Shown here one piece after another: positions 32,663-41,646 of a stretch of 64,000 nt of DNA. The notes under the pieces were generated by a model that worked only from the letters and a program-made list of their open reading frames with translations, was not told the origin of the DNA and did not search any database. This stretch comes from Opitutaceae bacterium UBA2377 (lineage in GTDB: Bacteria; Verrucomicrobiota; Verrucomicrobiia; Opitutales; Opitutaceae), in NCBI GenBank assembly GCA_002344205.1, contig DDSZ01000046.1:126719-190718 (forward strand). Direction: 5' to 3'. Within the stretch, counting starts at the first letter, position 1. The number at the start of each line of letters is the position of its first letter. Made by a program: the position numbers and the translations under genes.

Positions 32663-33475
32663 TCAACCGGCCACAATGCCATCACCCACGCGCAGCGTGC
32701 CTTGAGGGGCTTCGGCAATCAGATTGAGCCCGAAATACACCTGCGATGGCTCCTGCGGGTTGCGGCGGTAGGTGGCGAGGGTGCGGAGCGGTTCCTTGCT
32801 TGGGCGTTCGCCGGTGCGCTGGTCCGTGGTGGTCATGATGCAGCGTTCGCTCCGGCCGGCGGGGCGGAAGGAGAGGCCGCCGATGCGGAGGCGCGTCCAA
32901 TTGTCCTCGGCGTAGGGCGGCGCGCCGGCAATGACGAGATTGGGCCGGAAGCGGTCCATCGGGATGGGCTCTTCGCCATGGGCGTTGATGCGGTCGTTGA
33001 GATCGGCCAGCGAAGCTTCGCCGGCGAGCAGGAGCGGAGCGCCGTCCGCAAAGTTGAACTCGTCGCCGGGGCGGGCCGCCGGCTTGTGAACGGGCCGGTG
33101 AGAACGCGCGCCCATGCGCACGAGCCGGCAGGGTTGGCGGAGGAAATCGGACAGCCAGACCGCGAGCTCGACGCCGCAGTCCACGGCTTCGACGGTGTCG
33201 CGCCAGATCTGCACCGTGACGGACGCGCCGGGTTCATCGAGGCCGATGGCGGCCGAGCCGTGGTGGGGATTGCGGAGGATGAGGCAGCCGCCAGTCAATT
33301 CCGTGTCGATCTGCGCCATGCGGGGCGTGGTGCGTTGGGTGAGGAACCGGCCCTGCTCGTCCACGACCAGAAAGCGCCGGTCGCCGACGAGGCCGAAGGC
33401 ATCCAGGGCGGCGGAACTGACCGCGAAGCCGCGGAGCGATTTGACGGGGTAGAGATAAAGGCCCGAGAGATGCAT
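32663..33475 (-). CDS. MOSC domain-containing protein (YcbX/mARC-like)
   Basis: The 270-residue protein has the MOSC N-terminal beta-barrel (HLSGLYLYPVKSLRG, DRRFLVVDEQGRFLTQRT) and a MOSC domain with MDRFRPNLVIAG, then PAGRSERCIMTTTDQRTG. The Cys in RCIMTT corresponds to the molybdenum-cofactor ligand in mARC/YcbX. These proteins reduce N-hydroxylated compounds with an external electron donor; the ferredoxin domain of YcbX is absent. It lies 5 bp upstream of the small membrane protein on the same strand. Confidence 0.92.
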   Translation of the reverse strand: MHLSGLYLYPVKSLRGFAVSSAALDAFGLVGDRRFLVVDEQGRFLTQRTTPRMAQIDTELTGGCLILRNPHHGSAAIGLDEPGASVTVQIWRDTVEAVDCGVELAVWLSDFLRQPCRLVRMGARSHRPVHKPAARPGDEFNFADGAPLLLAGEASLADLNDRINAHGEEPIPMDRFRPNLVIAGAPPYAEDNWTRLRIGGLSFRPAGRSERCIMTTTDQRTGERPSKEPLRTLATYRRNPQEPSQVYFGLNLIAEAPQGTLRVGDGIVAG

Positions 33476-33480
33476 GAGAT

Positions 33481-33738
33481 TCAGGGGCGCGGCCGCCGTT
33501 TGATGAGCGTGACCGCGATCACAACGAGGCCGGCGGCGCCGAGGCCGATGATCGGACCGGGCTGGGTTTCAAAACGCGAGAGCTCGCGGAAGAACAGTTT
33601 GAGGGTGGCATTGGCGGCGCCGTAGAAAAACAGGAAGGAGATGAATCCGAGGGCACAGACCAGCTTCCAGCTCATCGCATCGGCCAGATGGCAGATCAGT
33701 TTCCAGAGCGAACTCGGATCGTCGGGCGGCTCGGACAT
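33481..33738 (-). CDS. Small two-TM membrane protein
   Basis: This 85-residue protein is not assigned to a family. It has a soluble N-terminus (MSEPPDDPSSLWKLICHLAD), a first TM helix (LVCALGFISFLFFYGAA), a short loop and a second TM helix (GPIIGLGAAGLVVIAVTLI) ending in basic residues, so both ends are probably cytoplasmic. The stop of the preceding TIGR03067 gene is 2 bp upstream of its ATG (33736-33738), and it is 5 bp from the MOSC gene, so it is part of an operon with rmuC. Confidence 0.75.
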   Translation of the reverse strand: MSEPPDDPSSLWKLICHLADAMSWKLVCALGFISFLFFYGAANATLKLFFRELSRFETQPGPIIGLGAAGLVVIAVTLIKRRPRP

Positions 33739-33740
33739 GG

Positions 33741-34106
33741 TCAGGGTTTGCGGCGGTAGGTGACGAGGTAGTGCGGCGTGCCGGCCTGCGTGCTGAATGC
33801 TTCCGGCAGGTTGGCATCGAAGCCGTAGCAGATGCGGAGCCGGTCGCCGGCGAGCTGGTAGATGCACGGAATCTTGCGGCCGGCATTCGGGCCGGTGGCG
33901 CCCACGAGCAGCAGCCCGGGATGGCCGGGGGAGTCAACCGACGTGTAGCTGCCCGCATCTGAAACCTCGCCGCCGAAGCGGACGGTGTAGCGGCCGGCGC
34001 GGAAGGTGAGTTCGGTGCGTTCCAACACCATGGCCGGCGCGGCTTCGCCGGCCATTTCGGCCTTGAGCGGCACCCAGAGGCCTTCGAGGGCGGCGGGAGC
34101 GATCAT
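33741..34106 (-). CDS. TIGR03067 domain-containing protein
   Basis: The 121-residue protein shows the TIGR03067 pattern: LEGLWVPLKAEMAG at the N-terminus, RAGRYTVRFGGEVSDAGSY, GATGPNAGRKIPCIYQLAGDRLRICY and LPEAFST. The domain is largely restricted to Planctomycetes and Verrucomicrobia and has no established function. It has no signal peptide. It is in an operon with rmuC upstream (2 bp) and the small membrane protein downstream (2 bp). Confidence 0.85.
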   Translation of the reverse strand: MIAPAALEGLWVPLKAEMAGEAAPAMVLERTELTFRAGRYTVRFGGEVSDAGSYTSVDSPGHPGLLLVGATGPNAGRKIPCIYQLAGDRLRICYGFDANLPEAFSTQAGTPHYLVTYRRKP

Positions 34107-34108
34107 GG

Positions 34109-35416
34109 TCAGGTGCGCTTGATCACGTCGCGCGGGGTCGCCTCGATGGCGGCGGGCGGCGCAAGATCCTTCGCGCCCTTGGCGCCGAGTTCGTTGAATT
34201 TGCGCGCGCCGGGGAGAAGCGTCTGCTCAAAAGAACCGACGGCGGCGTTGTAGGCCTTGTTGGCCGTCTCCAGTCCCCGGCCGACCTTGTCGAGGTTGTC
34301 GGCGAAATTCGCGATGCGGTCGTAAACGGTGCGGCCGAGGTCGGCGATGACCTGGGCGTTTTTGGAGACATCTTCCTGCCGCCAGCCGTAAGCGGCGGCC
34401 TTGAGTAGGGCGATGAGCGTGGCGGGAGTCGCGAGCAGGACTTTTTTGGCGATGGCGCGGTCGATGAGCGACGGGTCGCCCTGCAGCGCGCCGGAGAGGA
34501 ACTGGTCGCCCGGCAGAAACAGCACGACGAACTCGGGCGAAGGCTGGAACTGTTCCCAGTAATTCTTGGCGCCGAGGGCATCGATGTGACCGCGCACCTT
34601 GGCGGCGTGCTCGGCGAGCCGGGCGGTGCGCACCTGTTCGTCCGACGCGTTGGCGGCCTCGCGGTAGGCGTCGTTGGGGGCCTTGGCGTCGATGACGATC
34701 TGCTGGCCGCCGGGCAGGCGGACAATGAGATCGGGACGGAAACCGCCGGCCGCCTGTTGTTCAACGAAGTCGCAATAGGAGCTCATGCCCGACATCTCGA
34801 CGACGCGGCGCAACTGCAGCTCCCCCCAGGTGCCGGCGGTGGTGGTGGAGCGCAGCGCGGTGGTGAGCTTGGAGGCCTCGGCCTGCAGGGAGACCTGGGC
34901 GGTGCCGAGCGACTTCAACTGTTCGGAAAGCTGGCCGTAGGCGTTGGCGCGGACTTTTTCCATCTCGCCGATCTTGGCGTCCACTTTCTCCAGCGATTCC
35001 TTGAGCGGCTTCACCAGGGAATCGATGGCCTGCTGGCGTTTGCCGAGTTCGTCGGCCGACTGCTGGTGGAGTTTGCCGAAGGATTCGCGCGCGAGCTTGA
35101 GGAACTCATCGCTGTTCCTGCTCAGCGCCTCGGCGGAGAGGGCCTTGAACTCGTTCTTCAAACGCTCGTGGGCGGCGGTCAACGCGGTGATTTTTTCGGC
35201 CGAGGCGGCACGTTCCGCGGCGAGATCGTTCTCGATTTTCGATTTGAGGCCCTCGGTTTCGGCCAGGCGGGTGCGGGCGGCGGCGAGGTCGGCCTCGAGC
35301 AGACGCGCGCGCTCAGCGGTTGCCGCATGGCGGCTTTGCAGGAAAAACCAGACGAGGGCGGCGGCCGTGAGCGCGGCGAGGCCAATGACGGTGAGGTTGG
35401 TAATGGTAAAAATCAC
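34109..35416 (-). CDS. rmuC: DNA recombination protein RmuC
   Basis: The 435-residue protein starts with a TM helix (VIGLAALTAAALVWFFLQS), continues with a long coiled coil (about 35-195) and has the RmuC nuclease-like domain with WGELQLRRVVEMSGM, LPGGQQIVIDAKAPNDAYREA, FVVLFLPGDQFLSGAL and LIALLKAAAYGWRQEDVSKNA. RmuC is a membrane-anchored predicted nuclease that reduces inversions at repeats and acts in anti-invader defence. The gene is the first of a four-gene minus-strand operon. Confidence 0.95.
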   Translation of the reverse strand: MIFTITNLTVIGLAALTAAALVWFFLQSRHAATAERARLLEADLAAARTRLAETEGLKSKIENDLAAERAASAEKITALTAAHERLKNEFKALSAEALSRNSDEFLKLARESFGKLHQQSADELGKRQQAIDSLVKPLKESLEKVDAKIGEMEKVRANAYGQLSEQLKSLGTAQVSLQAEASKLTTALRSTTTAGTWGELQLRRVVEMSGMSSYCDFVEQQAAGGFRPDLIVRLPGGQQIVIDAKAPNDAYREAANASDEQVRTARLAEHAAKVRGHIDALGAKNYWEQFQPSPEFVVLFLPGDQFLSGALQGDPSLIDRAIAKKVLLATPATLIALLKAAAYGWRQEDVSKNAQVIADLGRTVYDRIANFADNLDKVGRGLETANKAYNAAVGSFEQTLLPGARKFNELGAKGAKDLAPPAAIEATPRDVIKRT

Positions 35417-35541
35417 GTAAAGGGAGACCGGGAGGGTTTAGTGCAAATCGTTTCCGGATGCGTTCCTTGACAGAAGGTTGCGTAAACTGCAAACACGCGC
35501 ATGCCCTGTGCGACGATTTTGCAGGCCGTTTTCGCCCCATC

Positions 35542-36684
35542 ATGGTAACCGACCAGCCTGAGACCAAAGCCGCAGTTAACGAGAAACCCCGCGTGCTGGT
35601 GGTGGATGATGAGTATGGCCCGCGGGAGTCCATCGCCTTTACCTTGGCCACGGAGTTTCAGGTCGAGACGGCCGACCGCGCGGCCGAGGCCTTGGCCCGG
35701 CTGAAAACACAATCATATGCGGTGGTGGTGATGGATATCCGTATGCCCGAGATGGACGGCATCCGCGCGCTGGAGGAGCTGCGCAAAATCGATCCGCATG
35801 TGTCGGTCATCATGCTGACGGGTTACGGCACGCTGCACACGGCCCAGCAGGCGATGGTCGGCGGGGCCAACCAATATCTGCGGAAGCCGCCCGACGTGGC
35901 GGAACTCGTGGCCGCCGTGCGCAAGCAGGCCGATGCCTCGCGGCTGCGCCGGCAGCAGGCCGAGATGGTCCGACGCACCGAGGAGATGAACCGGGCGCTG
36001 AAAAGCGAGATCGAGCAAAACGAACCGCACATCTGGCAAGGGCGGGCCTCGGTGGAGCTGGTGCACGATCTGAACAATCCTCTTACCGTGGTCATCGGTT
36101 ACGCGGCCTTGTTGGCGGAAGAAGCGCGGGCCGTGGCAGCGCAAGATCCCGGTCGCGGCCGGAAGATGCAGGAATATGCCGCATTGGTGGAGAAGGCGGC
36201 GGAATACTGCCACCACCTCTCCGAAAACTGGCGGCAGGGCGCCCGCAAGCCGGCCGAGTATCAGCAACTCGACTTGGTCCGGGTGATCCAGGACGTGAAG
36301 CAGGTCATCTTCTTCAACAATCTCGCGATCCGCGTGAGCGGCAGTCCCGAGGCGCAGATCCGCGGCTCGGCGTTTGAACTGATGCGGATTTTTCAGAACC
36401 TGTTCAAAAACGCCCTCGAGGCCGGCGCGCAGCGGCTCGACCTCACGGTCAGCCGCGACGGCGGGACGCACCTCGTGACGTTGAAGGATGACGGCGCGGG
36501 CATGACGGCGGATGCCCTGAAGCGTGCGCTGCGCGGCGGATTCACGAGCAAGGCGACCGGCACCGGGCTTGGTCTCAACATCTGCCGCCACTTGCTGGGG
36601 GCGCATGGCGCGAGCCTGGAAATCGAGTCGGCGCCGGGGCAGGGCACCACGATCCGCATGGTCTTCCCCGCGGTCCGGGAATAA
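35542..36684 (+). CDS. Response regulator-histidine kinase hybrid
   Basis: The 380-residue protein has an N-terminal receiver domain with phosphoacceptor Asp65 (VVVMDIRMPEMDG), acidic pair VVDDE and Lys in LRKPPD, then a coiled-coil linker and a kinase core: H-box VELVHDLNNPLTVVIGY with His175, N-box FQNLFKNALEAGA, G1 DDGAGM and G2 TGTGLGLNICR. There is no membrane segment. This REC-first arrangement is used by soluble kinases that receive phosphate from another sensor. The ATG at 35542 is chosen; an upstream ATG at 35458 adds 28 non-conserved residues. It opens the kinase/ketosynthase cluster, 14 bp before the next gene. Confidence 0.9.
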   Translation: MVTDQPETKAAVNEKPRVLVVDDEYGPRESIAFTLATEFQVETADRAAEALARLKTQSYAVVVMDIRMPEMDGIRALEELRKIDPHVSVIMLTGYGTLHTAQQAMVGGANQYLRKPPDVAELVAAVRKQADASRLRRQQAEMVRRTEEMNRALKSEIEQNEPHIWQGRASVELVHDLNNPLTVVIGYAALLAEEARAVAAQDPGRGRKMQEYAALVEKAAEYCHHLSENWRQGARKPAEYQQLDLVRVIQDVKQVIFFNNLAIRVSGSPEAQIRGSAFELMRIFQNLFKNALEAGAQRLDLTVSRDGGTHLVTLKDDGAGMTADALKRALRGGFTSKATGTGLGLNICRHLLGAHGASLEIESAPGQGTTIRMVFPAVRE

Positions 36685-36698
36685 ACCCGGACCACGCA

Positions 36699-37901
36699 AT
36701 GAAACGGCGGCGCGTCAAAATCACCGGCCTCGGCCCGGTCACGCCCGCCGGCATCGGCCGTGCGGCCTTTGCGGCCGGGATCAACGAGCCGGTGAGCCGG
36801 GTGCACGAATACAAGGGCTTCGCCCGGCAGGGCGCGGGCGCCTTTGTGGCGGCCGAGGTCGAGTCGCTGGACCTGGAAGCATTGGGCCTGGGTAGTGCGA
36901 AGCGGCTGCCGCGGCACACGCAGTTTGCGCTGGCGGGCGCGGCCTTGGCCGTGGCCGATGCCGGGCTGAGGCTGGAGGAGCTGCGCGACGTTTCGCCGCT
37001 CATCACCGTGGGCGCCTCGCTGATGGATTTCGGGGTCATGAACCGGATCATGGAAACGATCCTGCGCAAGGGGCCGGCATTTGGCCTGCCGAGCGCGGTT
37101 TTCAGCTCGTCCGTGAGCGCCATCTCGGGCGCGGTGGCCGAGGTGGTGGGCGGCGGCACGCGCACGCTGGCGTTGCAAAGCGCGTGTTGCTCCGGACTCG
37201 ATGCCATCGGCCATGCGGCCAACGCCATCGCCACCGGCGAAGCGGAGCTGGCGGTCTGCGGCGGCACCGAGGCGCCGCTGTATTTTCACCCGATGATCGA
37301 GCTGAAGATGGCGGGATTGACGCCGGACACGGCGGAGATGCCGGAGCGCATCTGCCGGCCCTTTGACTGCTGGCGCACGACGGGCGTGATCAGCGAGGGG
37401 GCGTGTCTGCTGGTGCTGGAGCCGGAGGAGAGCCCGCGGCCGGCTTATGCATTGGTGGACGGCTATGCGTATGCCACCGATCCGGCTGAACAGCCGGTGG
37501 CGGGGCTCGCGGAGGCGATCCGGCTGACGCTGGGCAATGCCGGCCGTCGCCAGCACGAGGTGGACTGCATCAACGCCTGGGGCCCGGGACACAAGCTGGT
37601 GGACCGCGCCGAGGCGCAGGTGTTGAAGGCAATCTTCGGCGCGCGGCTGGCGGAAATTCCCACGGTATCGATCAAGGGGGCGATCGGCAATCCGCTCGGC
37701 GCCGGCGGGGCGATCCAGGTGGCGTCGGCGGCGCTGGCGTTGCGCTCGGGCGTGATTCCGCCCACGGTCAATTGGCAGTATCCCGATCCGGATTGTCCGT
37801 TGAACCTCTCCGCCGCAGCCCGCCATGTCGCCCACGGCGTCACCCTGATCAATTCGCACGGCCTCTCCGGCACAAACGCATGCCTGCTCTTGAGCAACTG
37901 A
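36699..37901 (+). CDS. Atypical beta-ketoacyl synthase (KAS II-like) lacking both catalytic His
   Basis: The 400-residue thiolase-fold protein aligns with FabF: VKITGLGPVTPAGIG at the start, SACCSGLDAIG with Cys163, CGGTEAPL, and NSHGLSGTNACLLL at the end. FabF needs two His residues for decarboxylation. Here NAHGTST is replaced by NAWGPGH (Trp294) and the TGHLLGAAG motif by IGNPLGAGG (Asn331). Cys and the Lys in SIKG are kept. It may therefore transfer acyl groups without decarboxylation, or be a non-catalytic partner. It lies in a kinase cluster, with no acyl carrier protein nearby, and overlaps the next gene by 22 bp. Confidence 0.85.
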   Translation: MKRRRVKITGLGPVTPAGIGRAAFAAGINEPVSRVHEYKGFARQGAGAFVAAEVESLDLEALGLGSAKRLPRHTQFALAGAALAVADAGLRLEELRDVSPLITVGASLMDFGVMNRIMETILRKGPAFGLPSAVFSSSVSAISGAVAEVVGGGTRTLALQSACCSGLDAIGHAANAIATGEAELAVCGGTEAPLYFHPMIELKMAGLTPDTAEMPERICRPFDCWRTTGVISEGACLLVLEPEESPRPAYALVDGYAYATDPAEQPVAGLAEAIRLTLGNAGRRQHEVDCINAWGPGHKLVDRAEAQVLKAIFGARLAEIPTVSIKGAIGNPLGAGGAIQVASAALALRSGVIPPTVNWQYPDPDCPLNLSAAARHVAHGVTLINSHGLSGTNACLLLSN

Positions 37902-39877
37902 TCTTCAACCCGGCCGTCCTCGCCGCGCTCGCGGCGGTCGCGATGGGCAGCTTTGCGCTCTGGGCCAACCCCGGGCGGATGATCAACCGCGTTTTCTTCT
38001 CGGGCTCGCTGCATGTGGCCGCGTGGCTGATGTGCCTCGAGATGGCGTTGTTCGGGGACGACGGGCTCTACTGGGTGCGCATGGCGTCGGCGGTTGGGGC
38101 CTTCTTGCCGGCGCACCTTTGGGTCGTGAAGGAAATGGTGCGCCGGAGCCCGGATTCCTGGCATCCCCGCCGCTGGTGGCCGTGGGCGGTGGTCGGCGGG
38201 TTGCTGGCCTGGCTGGCCTTCACCTACTGGTTCGTGCCCGCGCACTCGACCCCGGAGGTCCGCGTGTATGGCTGGGGATACTTCGCCTACATGGGCGGGG
38301 TCATCACGCTCTACGTGATCCTGTTGCTGCAGACGCTGCTGCAGGCGCGCCACACCGCCGGGGTGGAGCGGTTGGAGCTGCAGGTGCTCCTGTTGGGTGG
38401 CACCACGGCCTGTGTGACGGTCATCGGTCTGATGGTGGCCAATGCGATCACGCACAATTCCGCCTACATCTTCATGCAGCCCGTGATCGTGCTCATTTTC
38501 TACGGCGGCACGGCGTGGGTGATGCTGACGGCGCGGGTGTTCGATGCCCGGCACATGCTCTTCCTCGGGCTGCAGAAATTGTTTCTGGCGCTCGCGGCTG
38601 CGTTGTTCATCTGGTCGGCCAACGAGTTGATCGTGATGCTGGTGCCGCAGCCGCTGGCCTTCCTGATCGCGGTCGGCCTCGGGCTGTGGTTTGCGGCGGA
38701 AGCGGGGCCGTGGTTCCAACAGGTCTTTGATCTCAACCTGCAGGGCGAGGATGCGCGGCGGGCGGCCTTTGAGGCGGCGCGCCGCGAATCCAAACCCGAG
38801 CGGCTGGAGCAGTCCTTTGTGCTGCTGCTGCGGAGCTGGGCGAAGGCGGAGCGCGCCTACGTCCTCACCGGGGCGGAAGGCCAGTTGCGGGGCGGTGGCC
38901 TGACGTTGCCGGCCGATGGCTCCGTGGTGCAGGCGCTGGGCCGGCTGCGCTGGGTGACGCCGGAACGGCTGGCGCGGCAGCGGCAGGAATCGCACGAACG
39001 CGAGCTGCAGTTGTTCATGGAGCGGGAGCAACTGGGCGTGATGGTGGCCTGCGGCGGGCAGAGCCTCAGCGTGGTGCTGGCCGTCGGTGTGCCGCTGACC
39101 CGGCGGCCGTTCACCTATCCGCAGGTCGCGCAACTGGTGGAGCTGGCCTCCATCATCGAAAGCGCGCTGGAGCGCTCGCACTACTCGGTGAAGGCGCAGC
39201 GCGCGGAGCAACTGGCGACGGTCGGCCTGCTGGGGGCCAGCCTTGCGCACGAGATCCGCAACCCGCTCGTCACGATCAAGACCTTCGTGCAACTGCTGCC
39301 GCAGCACTACCAAGACCCGGTCTTCCGGGAAAAATTTTTCCGGCTCATCGGCGAGGAAGTGGCGCGCATTGACCGGCTGACGGAGCAGCTCCTCGATCTC
39401 GCGACCCCGCGGGCCTACCTGGCGGACAATCTCGAGCTGCACCCGGTGCTGCGCGCCAGTCTGGAGTTGGTCGAGGCCAAGGCCGAGGACCGGCAGATCC
39501 GGGTGCTCACCGATTTCCGGGCGGCGCCCGACCGGGTGCAGACCGATGCGACCGCGGTGAAGCAGGTCATCCTCAATCTGTGCTTCAACGCGCTGCAGGC
39601 GGTCGAGGCCCTCCCGGGTTCGCATTGGGTCAGGGTATCCACGCGCAATCTGCCCGGCGGAGTGGAAGTGGCGATTGAGGACAGCGGCCACGGCATCGCT
39701 CCGGACATGGTGCCGCGGCTTTTCCAGCCGTTCCAATCCACCAAGTCCACGGGGTTTGGACTTGGATTGGCGATATGCAGCGACATTCTGACCGGGCTCA
39801 AGGCGACCATCACCGTGGATCCTCCCGTGGCCGGTCGCGGAGCCACCTTTCGCGTCACCTTTCCATGCCCAGCCTGA
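37880..39877 (+). CDS. Multi-TM sensor histidine kinase
   Basis: The 665-residue protein has about nine hydrophobic segments in residues 1-275, resembling the 7TM-type sensor module of PrsK-like kinases, then a GAF-like region (about 305-430) and a kinase core: H-box LLGASLAHEIRNPLVTIKTF with His457, N-box NLCFNALQAVEAL, G1 EDSGHGIAPDM, F-box LFQPFQSTK and G2 GFGLGLAIC. All catalytic boxes are intact. It should autophosphorylate in response to a membrane or lipid-linked signal. The ATG at 37880 lies inside the ketosynthase gene and its stop overlaps the next gene by 13 bp, so translation is coupled on both sides. Confidence 0.92.
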   Translation: MPALEQLIFNPAVLAALAAVAMGSFALWANPGRMINRVFFSGSLHVAAWLMCLEMALFGDDGLYWVRMASAVGAFLPAHLWVVKEMVRRSPDSWHPRRWWPWAVVGGLLAWLAFTYWFVPAHSTPEVRVYGWGYFAYMGGVITLYVILLLQTLLQARHTAGVERLELQVLLLGGTTACVTVIGLMVANAITHNSAYIFMQPVIVLIFYGGTAWVMLTARVFDARHMLFLGLQKLFLALAAALFIWSANELIVMLVPQPLAFLIAVGLGLWFAAEAGPWFQQVFDLNLQGEDARRAAFEAARRESKPERLEQSFVLLLRSWAKAERAYVLTGAEGQLRGGGLTLPADGSVVQALGRLRWVTPERLARQRQESHERELQLFMEREQLGVMVACGGQSLSVVLAVGVPLTRRPFTYPQVAQLVELASIIESALERSHYSVKAQRAEQLATVGLLGASLAHEIRNPLVTIKTFVQLLPQHYQDPVFREKFFRLIGEEVARIDRLTEQLLDLATPRAYLADNLELHPVLRASLELVEAKAEDRQIRVLTDFRAAPDRVQTDATAVKQVILNLCFNALQAVEALPGSHWVRVSTRNLPGGVEVAIEDSGHGIAPDMVPRLFQPFQSTKSTGFGLGLAICSDILTGLKATITVDPPVAGRGATFRVTFPCPA

Positions 39878-41643
39878 TAATCCTCGCCACCGCCGATGAT
39901 GAGCTGGCCGCCGCCTGGGAGCGGCAATTGCCGGTGGGCCGGGCGGCGGTGCGCCTGACGCCGCAGAGTTTCCCGGGCGGCACGCAGCCGGGATTTGCGG
40001 CGGTGGTGGTATTGGATGCCGCGATGGAGCCGGCCTTGCCGGCCTCGCTGGCGAAGAGCCCGACGATCTTTGTCGGCGAGCCGCGCAGCCTGCCCTTTGA
40101 ACAGGCCAAGCTCGCGGGCCGGGGCCGCGCCTATCTTTCGTATGCCGACAGCGCGACCCGCCTGCGCGACATCCTGCCGCTGGTGGAAGAGGTGGCGGAG
40201 AAGCAGTCGATGGTCGAACTCATGCTGGAGAAGGGACGCCGGACCGAGCCGGCGCGGCCGCTGCCGCGGATGCCGGCGGGCAGCGACAGCGTGGAGCTGT
40301 GGGATTTCATTGAGGGTGCAGTCGAGAACCTCGACACGCGCGACCGACTCATCGCGGAATTTCGCCGGGCCTCGCGCTTCCTGCTGCGCGCCTCGCATGC
40401 GGTGTTTTTCCTGCGCGAGGGCGATGGGTTTCGGGCGGACCGCGGCACTTCGTTCTTCGGGGCGGATGACGCGCTGGTCGGCCTGCTCGAGCGGCATCCG
40501 GCGGTGATTGACGGCACGACTTGGGACAGTCCCTCGGACCCTGTGGCGGAGCTGGCCGTGCGCAACCGGCTGGCGATGTGGGGCGCGCGGCTGCTCGTGC
40601 CCGTGCACGACAACGGCCGGCTCCTCGGCTTGATCGCGCTCGGGGTGAGGGATGACGGCCAGCCCTACGATGAATCAGACCGGACGCGCGCGGTGTTCTT
40701 TGCCCGGCTCCTGCGGCATTTTCTGGCCAAGTCCGCGCAGCTTGGCCGGTTGCAGCAATTTTCCGAGCAAGCCGGGCTGGGCGCGAGGTATCTCCCGAGC
40801 ACCCTGGTGCTGGCGGCGGGCGAGCCCGTGCCGCGGCAGGTGCCGCTGGTGGTGCGCGATCTCATGGGCCGGGCGCGCCGGACCCGGGAGGTTTGCCGGG
40901 TTGCGCCGGCGGCCGGTCAGCCTTTTCGCGCCAGCGCGGGTCTGGTGGCCGAGACCGGCGGGGTGTGGGCTTTCTGGGAAGAGGCCAGCGCGGAGGTGCA
41001 TGATGCCGCGGGCCGGGCCCGGCAGGAGCGGAAGAACCTGCTGCGCGAGCTGGCGCTCACGCTCAGCCATGAACTGGGCAACGCCCTCGTCTCGCTCGCG
41101 ACTTTCCGGCAGGCCCCGCCCGGCAAATCCGCCGCCGCTCTGATGGACACCTTGAAGGCGGACATTGCCCGGCTGGAGGCGTTGAACCGCCGGCTCGGCT
41201 TGATGCAGACGCTGGACGAAGCGGAGCCCAAGCCGGTGGATTTACGGGAACTCGTCAAGACGCTCGGCGCGGCCTCGAACCTGGAGGTTGAGGTCGGGCC
41301 GGATCCCGTCCGCCTGCATGCCGCCGCGCCGTTGATCGAATTCGCGCTGTGTTCGCTGGTGGAGACGCTCGCCGAGAACCGGCCGGGGCAGGGGATGCAG
41401 GAGCTGACGCTGCAATTGCGCGCGACGGGCGAGGCTCACGAACTCACGGCCCTGATTTCCATCAAGGGCCGGCACTTGGAGCTGGAAGGCATCCTGCCGG
41501 AGCCGGTGGACGGGGCGGTGCCGAACCAAGGGCGGCTGGCGGTTTTTCTGGCGAAGGAAATCATCCGGCTGCACCACGGGGAAATCCACGCCGGCCCCGG
41601 AATGCAGGGCACGGAGATCCTAGTCTCGCTCCGCAGCCTGTGA
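39865..41643 (+). CDS. GAF-domain histidine kinase-like protein with degenerate ATPase domain
   Basis: This 592-residue soluble protein has an N-terminal receiver-like fold (about 1-115) without a clear phosphoacceptor Asp motif, a GAF domain (about 155-290), a less conserved middle, and an H-box LALTLSHELGNALVSLATF with His402. The C-terminal region has only weak traces of an HATPase: an N-box-like LIEFALCSLVETLAEN, but no DxGxG and no GxGxG loop. It may be a pseudokinase or phosphotransfer scaffold acting with the neighbouring kinases. It overlaps the sensor kinase gene by 13 bp and is 3 bp before the nucleotidyltransferase gene. Confidence 0.82.
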   Translation: MPSLIILATADDELAAAWERQLPVGRAAVRLTPQSFPGGTQPGFAAVVVLDAAMEPALPASLAKSPTIFVGEPRSLPFEQAKLAGRGRAYLSYADSATRLRDILPLVEEVAEKQSMVELMLEKGRRTEPARPLPRMPAGSDSVELWDFIEGAVENLDTRDRLIAEFRRASRFLLRASHAVFFLREGDGFRADRGTSFFGADDALVGLLERHPAVIDGTTWDSPSDPVAELAVRNRLAMWGARLLVPVHDNGRLLGLIALGVRDDGQPYDESDRTRAVFFARLLRHFLAKSAQLGRLQQFSEQAGLGARYLPSTLVLAAGEPVPRQVPLVVRDLMGRARRTREVCRVAPAAGQPFRASAGLVAETGGVWAFWEEASAEVHDAAGRARQERKNLLRELALTLSHELGNALVSLATFRQAPPGKSAAALMDTLKADIARLEALNRRLGLMQTLDEAEPKPVDLRELVKTLGAASNLEVEVGPDPVRLHAAAPLIEFALCSLVETLAENRPGQGMQELTLQLRATGEAHELTALISIKGRHLELEGILPEPVDGAVPNQGRLAVFLAKEIIRLHHGEIHAGPGMQGTEILVSLRSL

Positions 41644-41646
41644 GCC

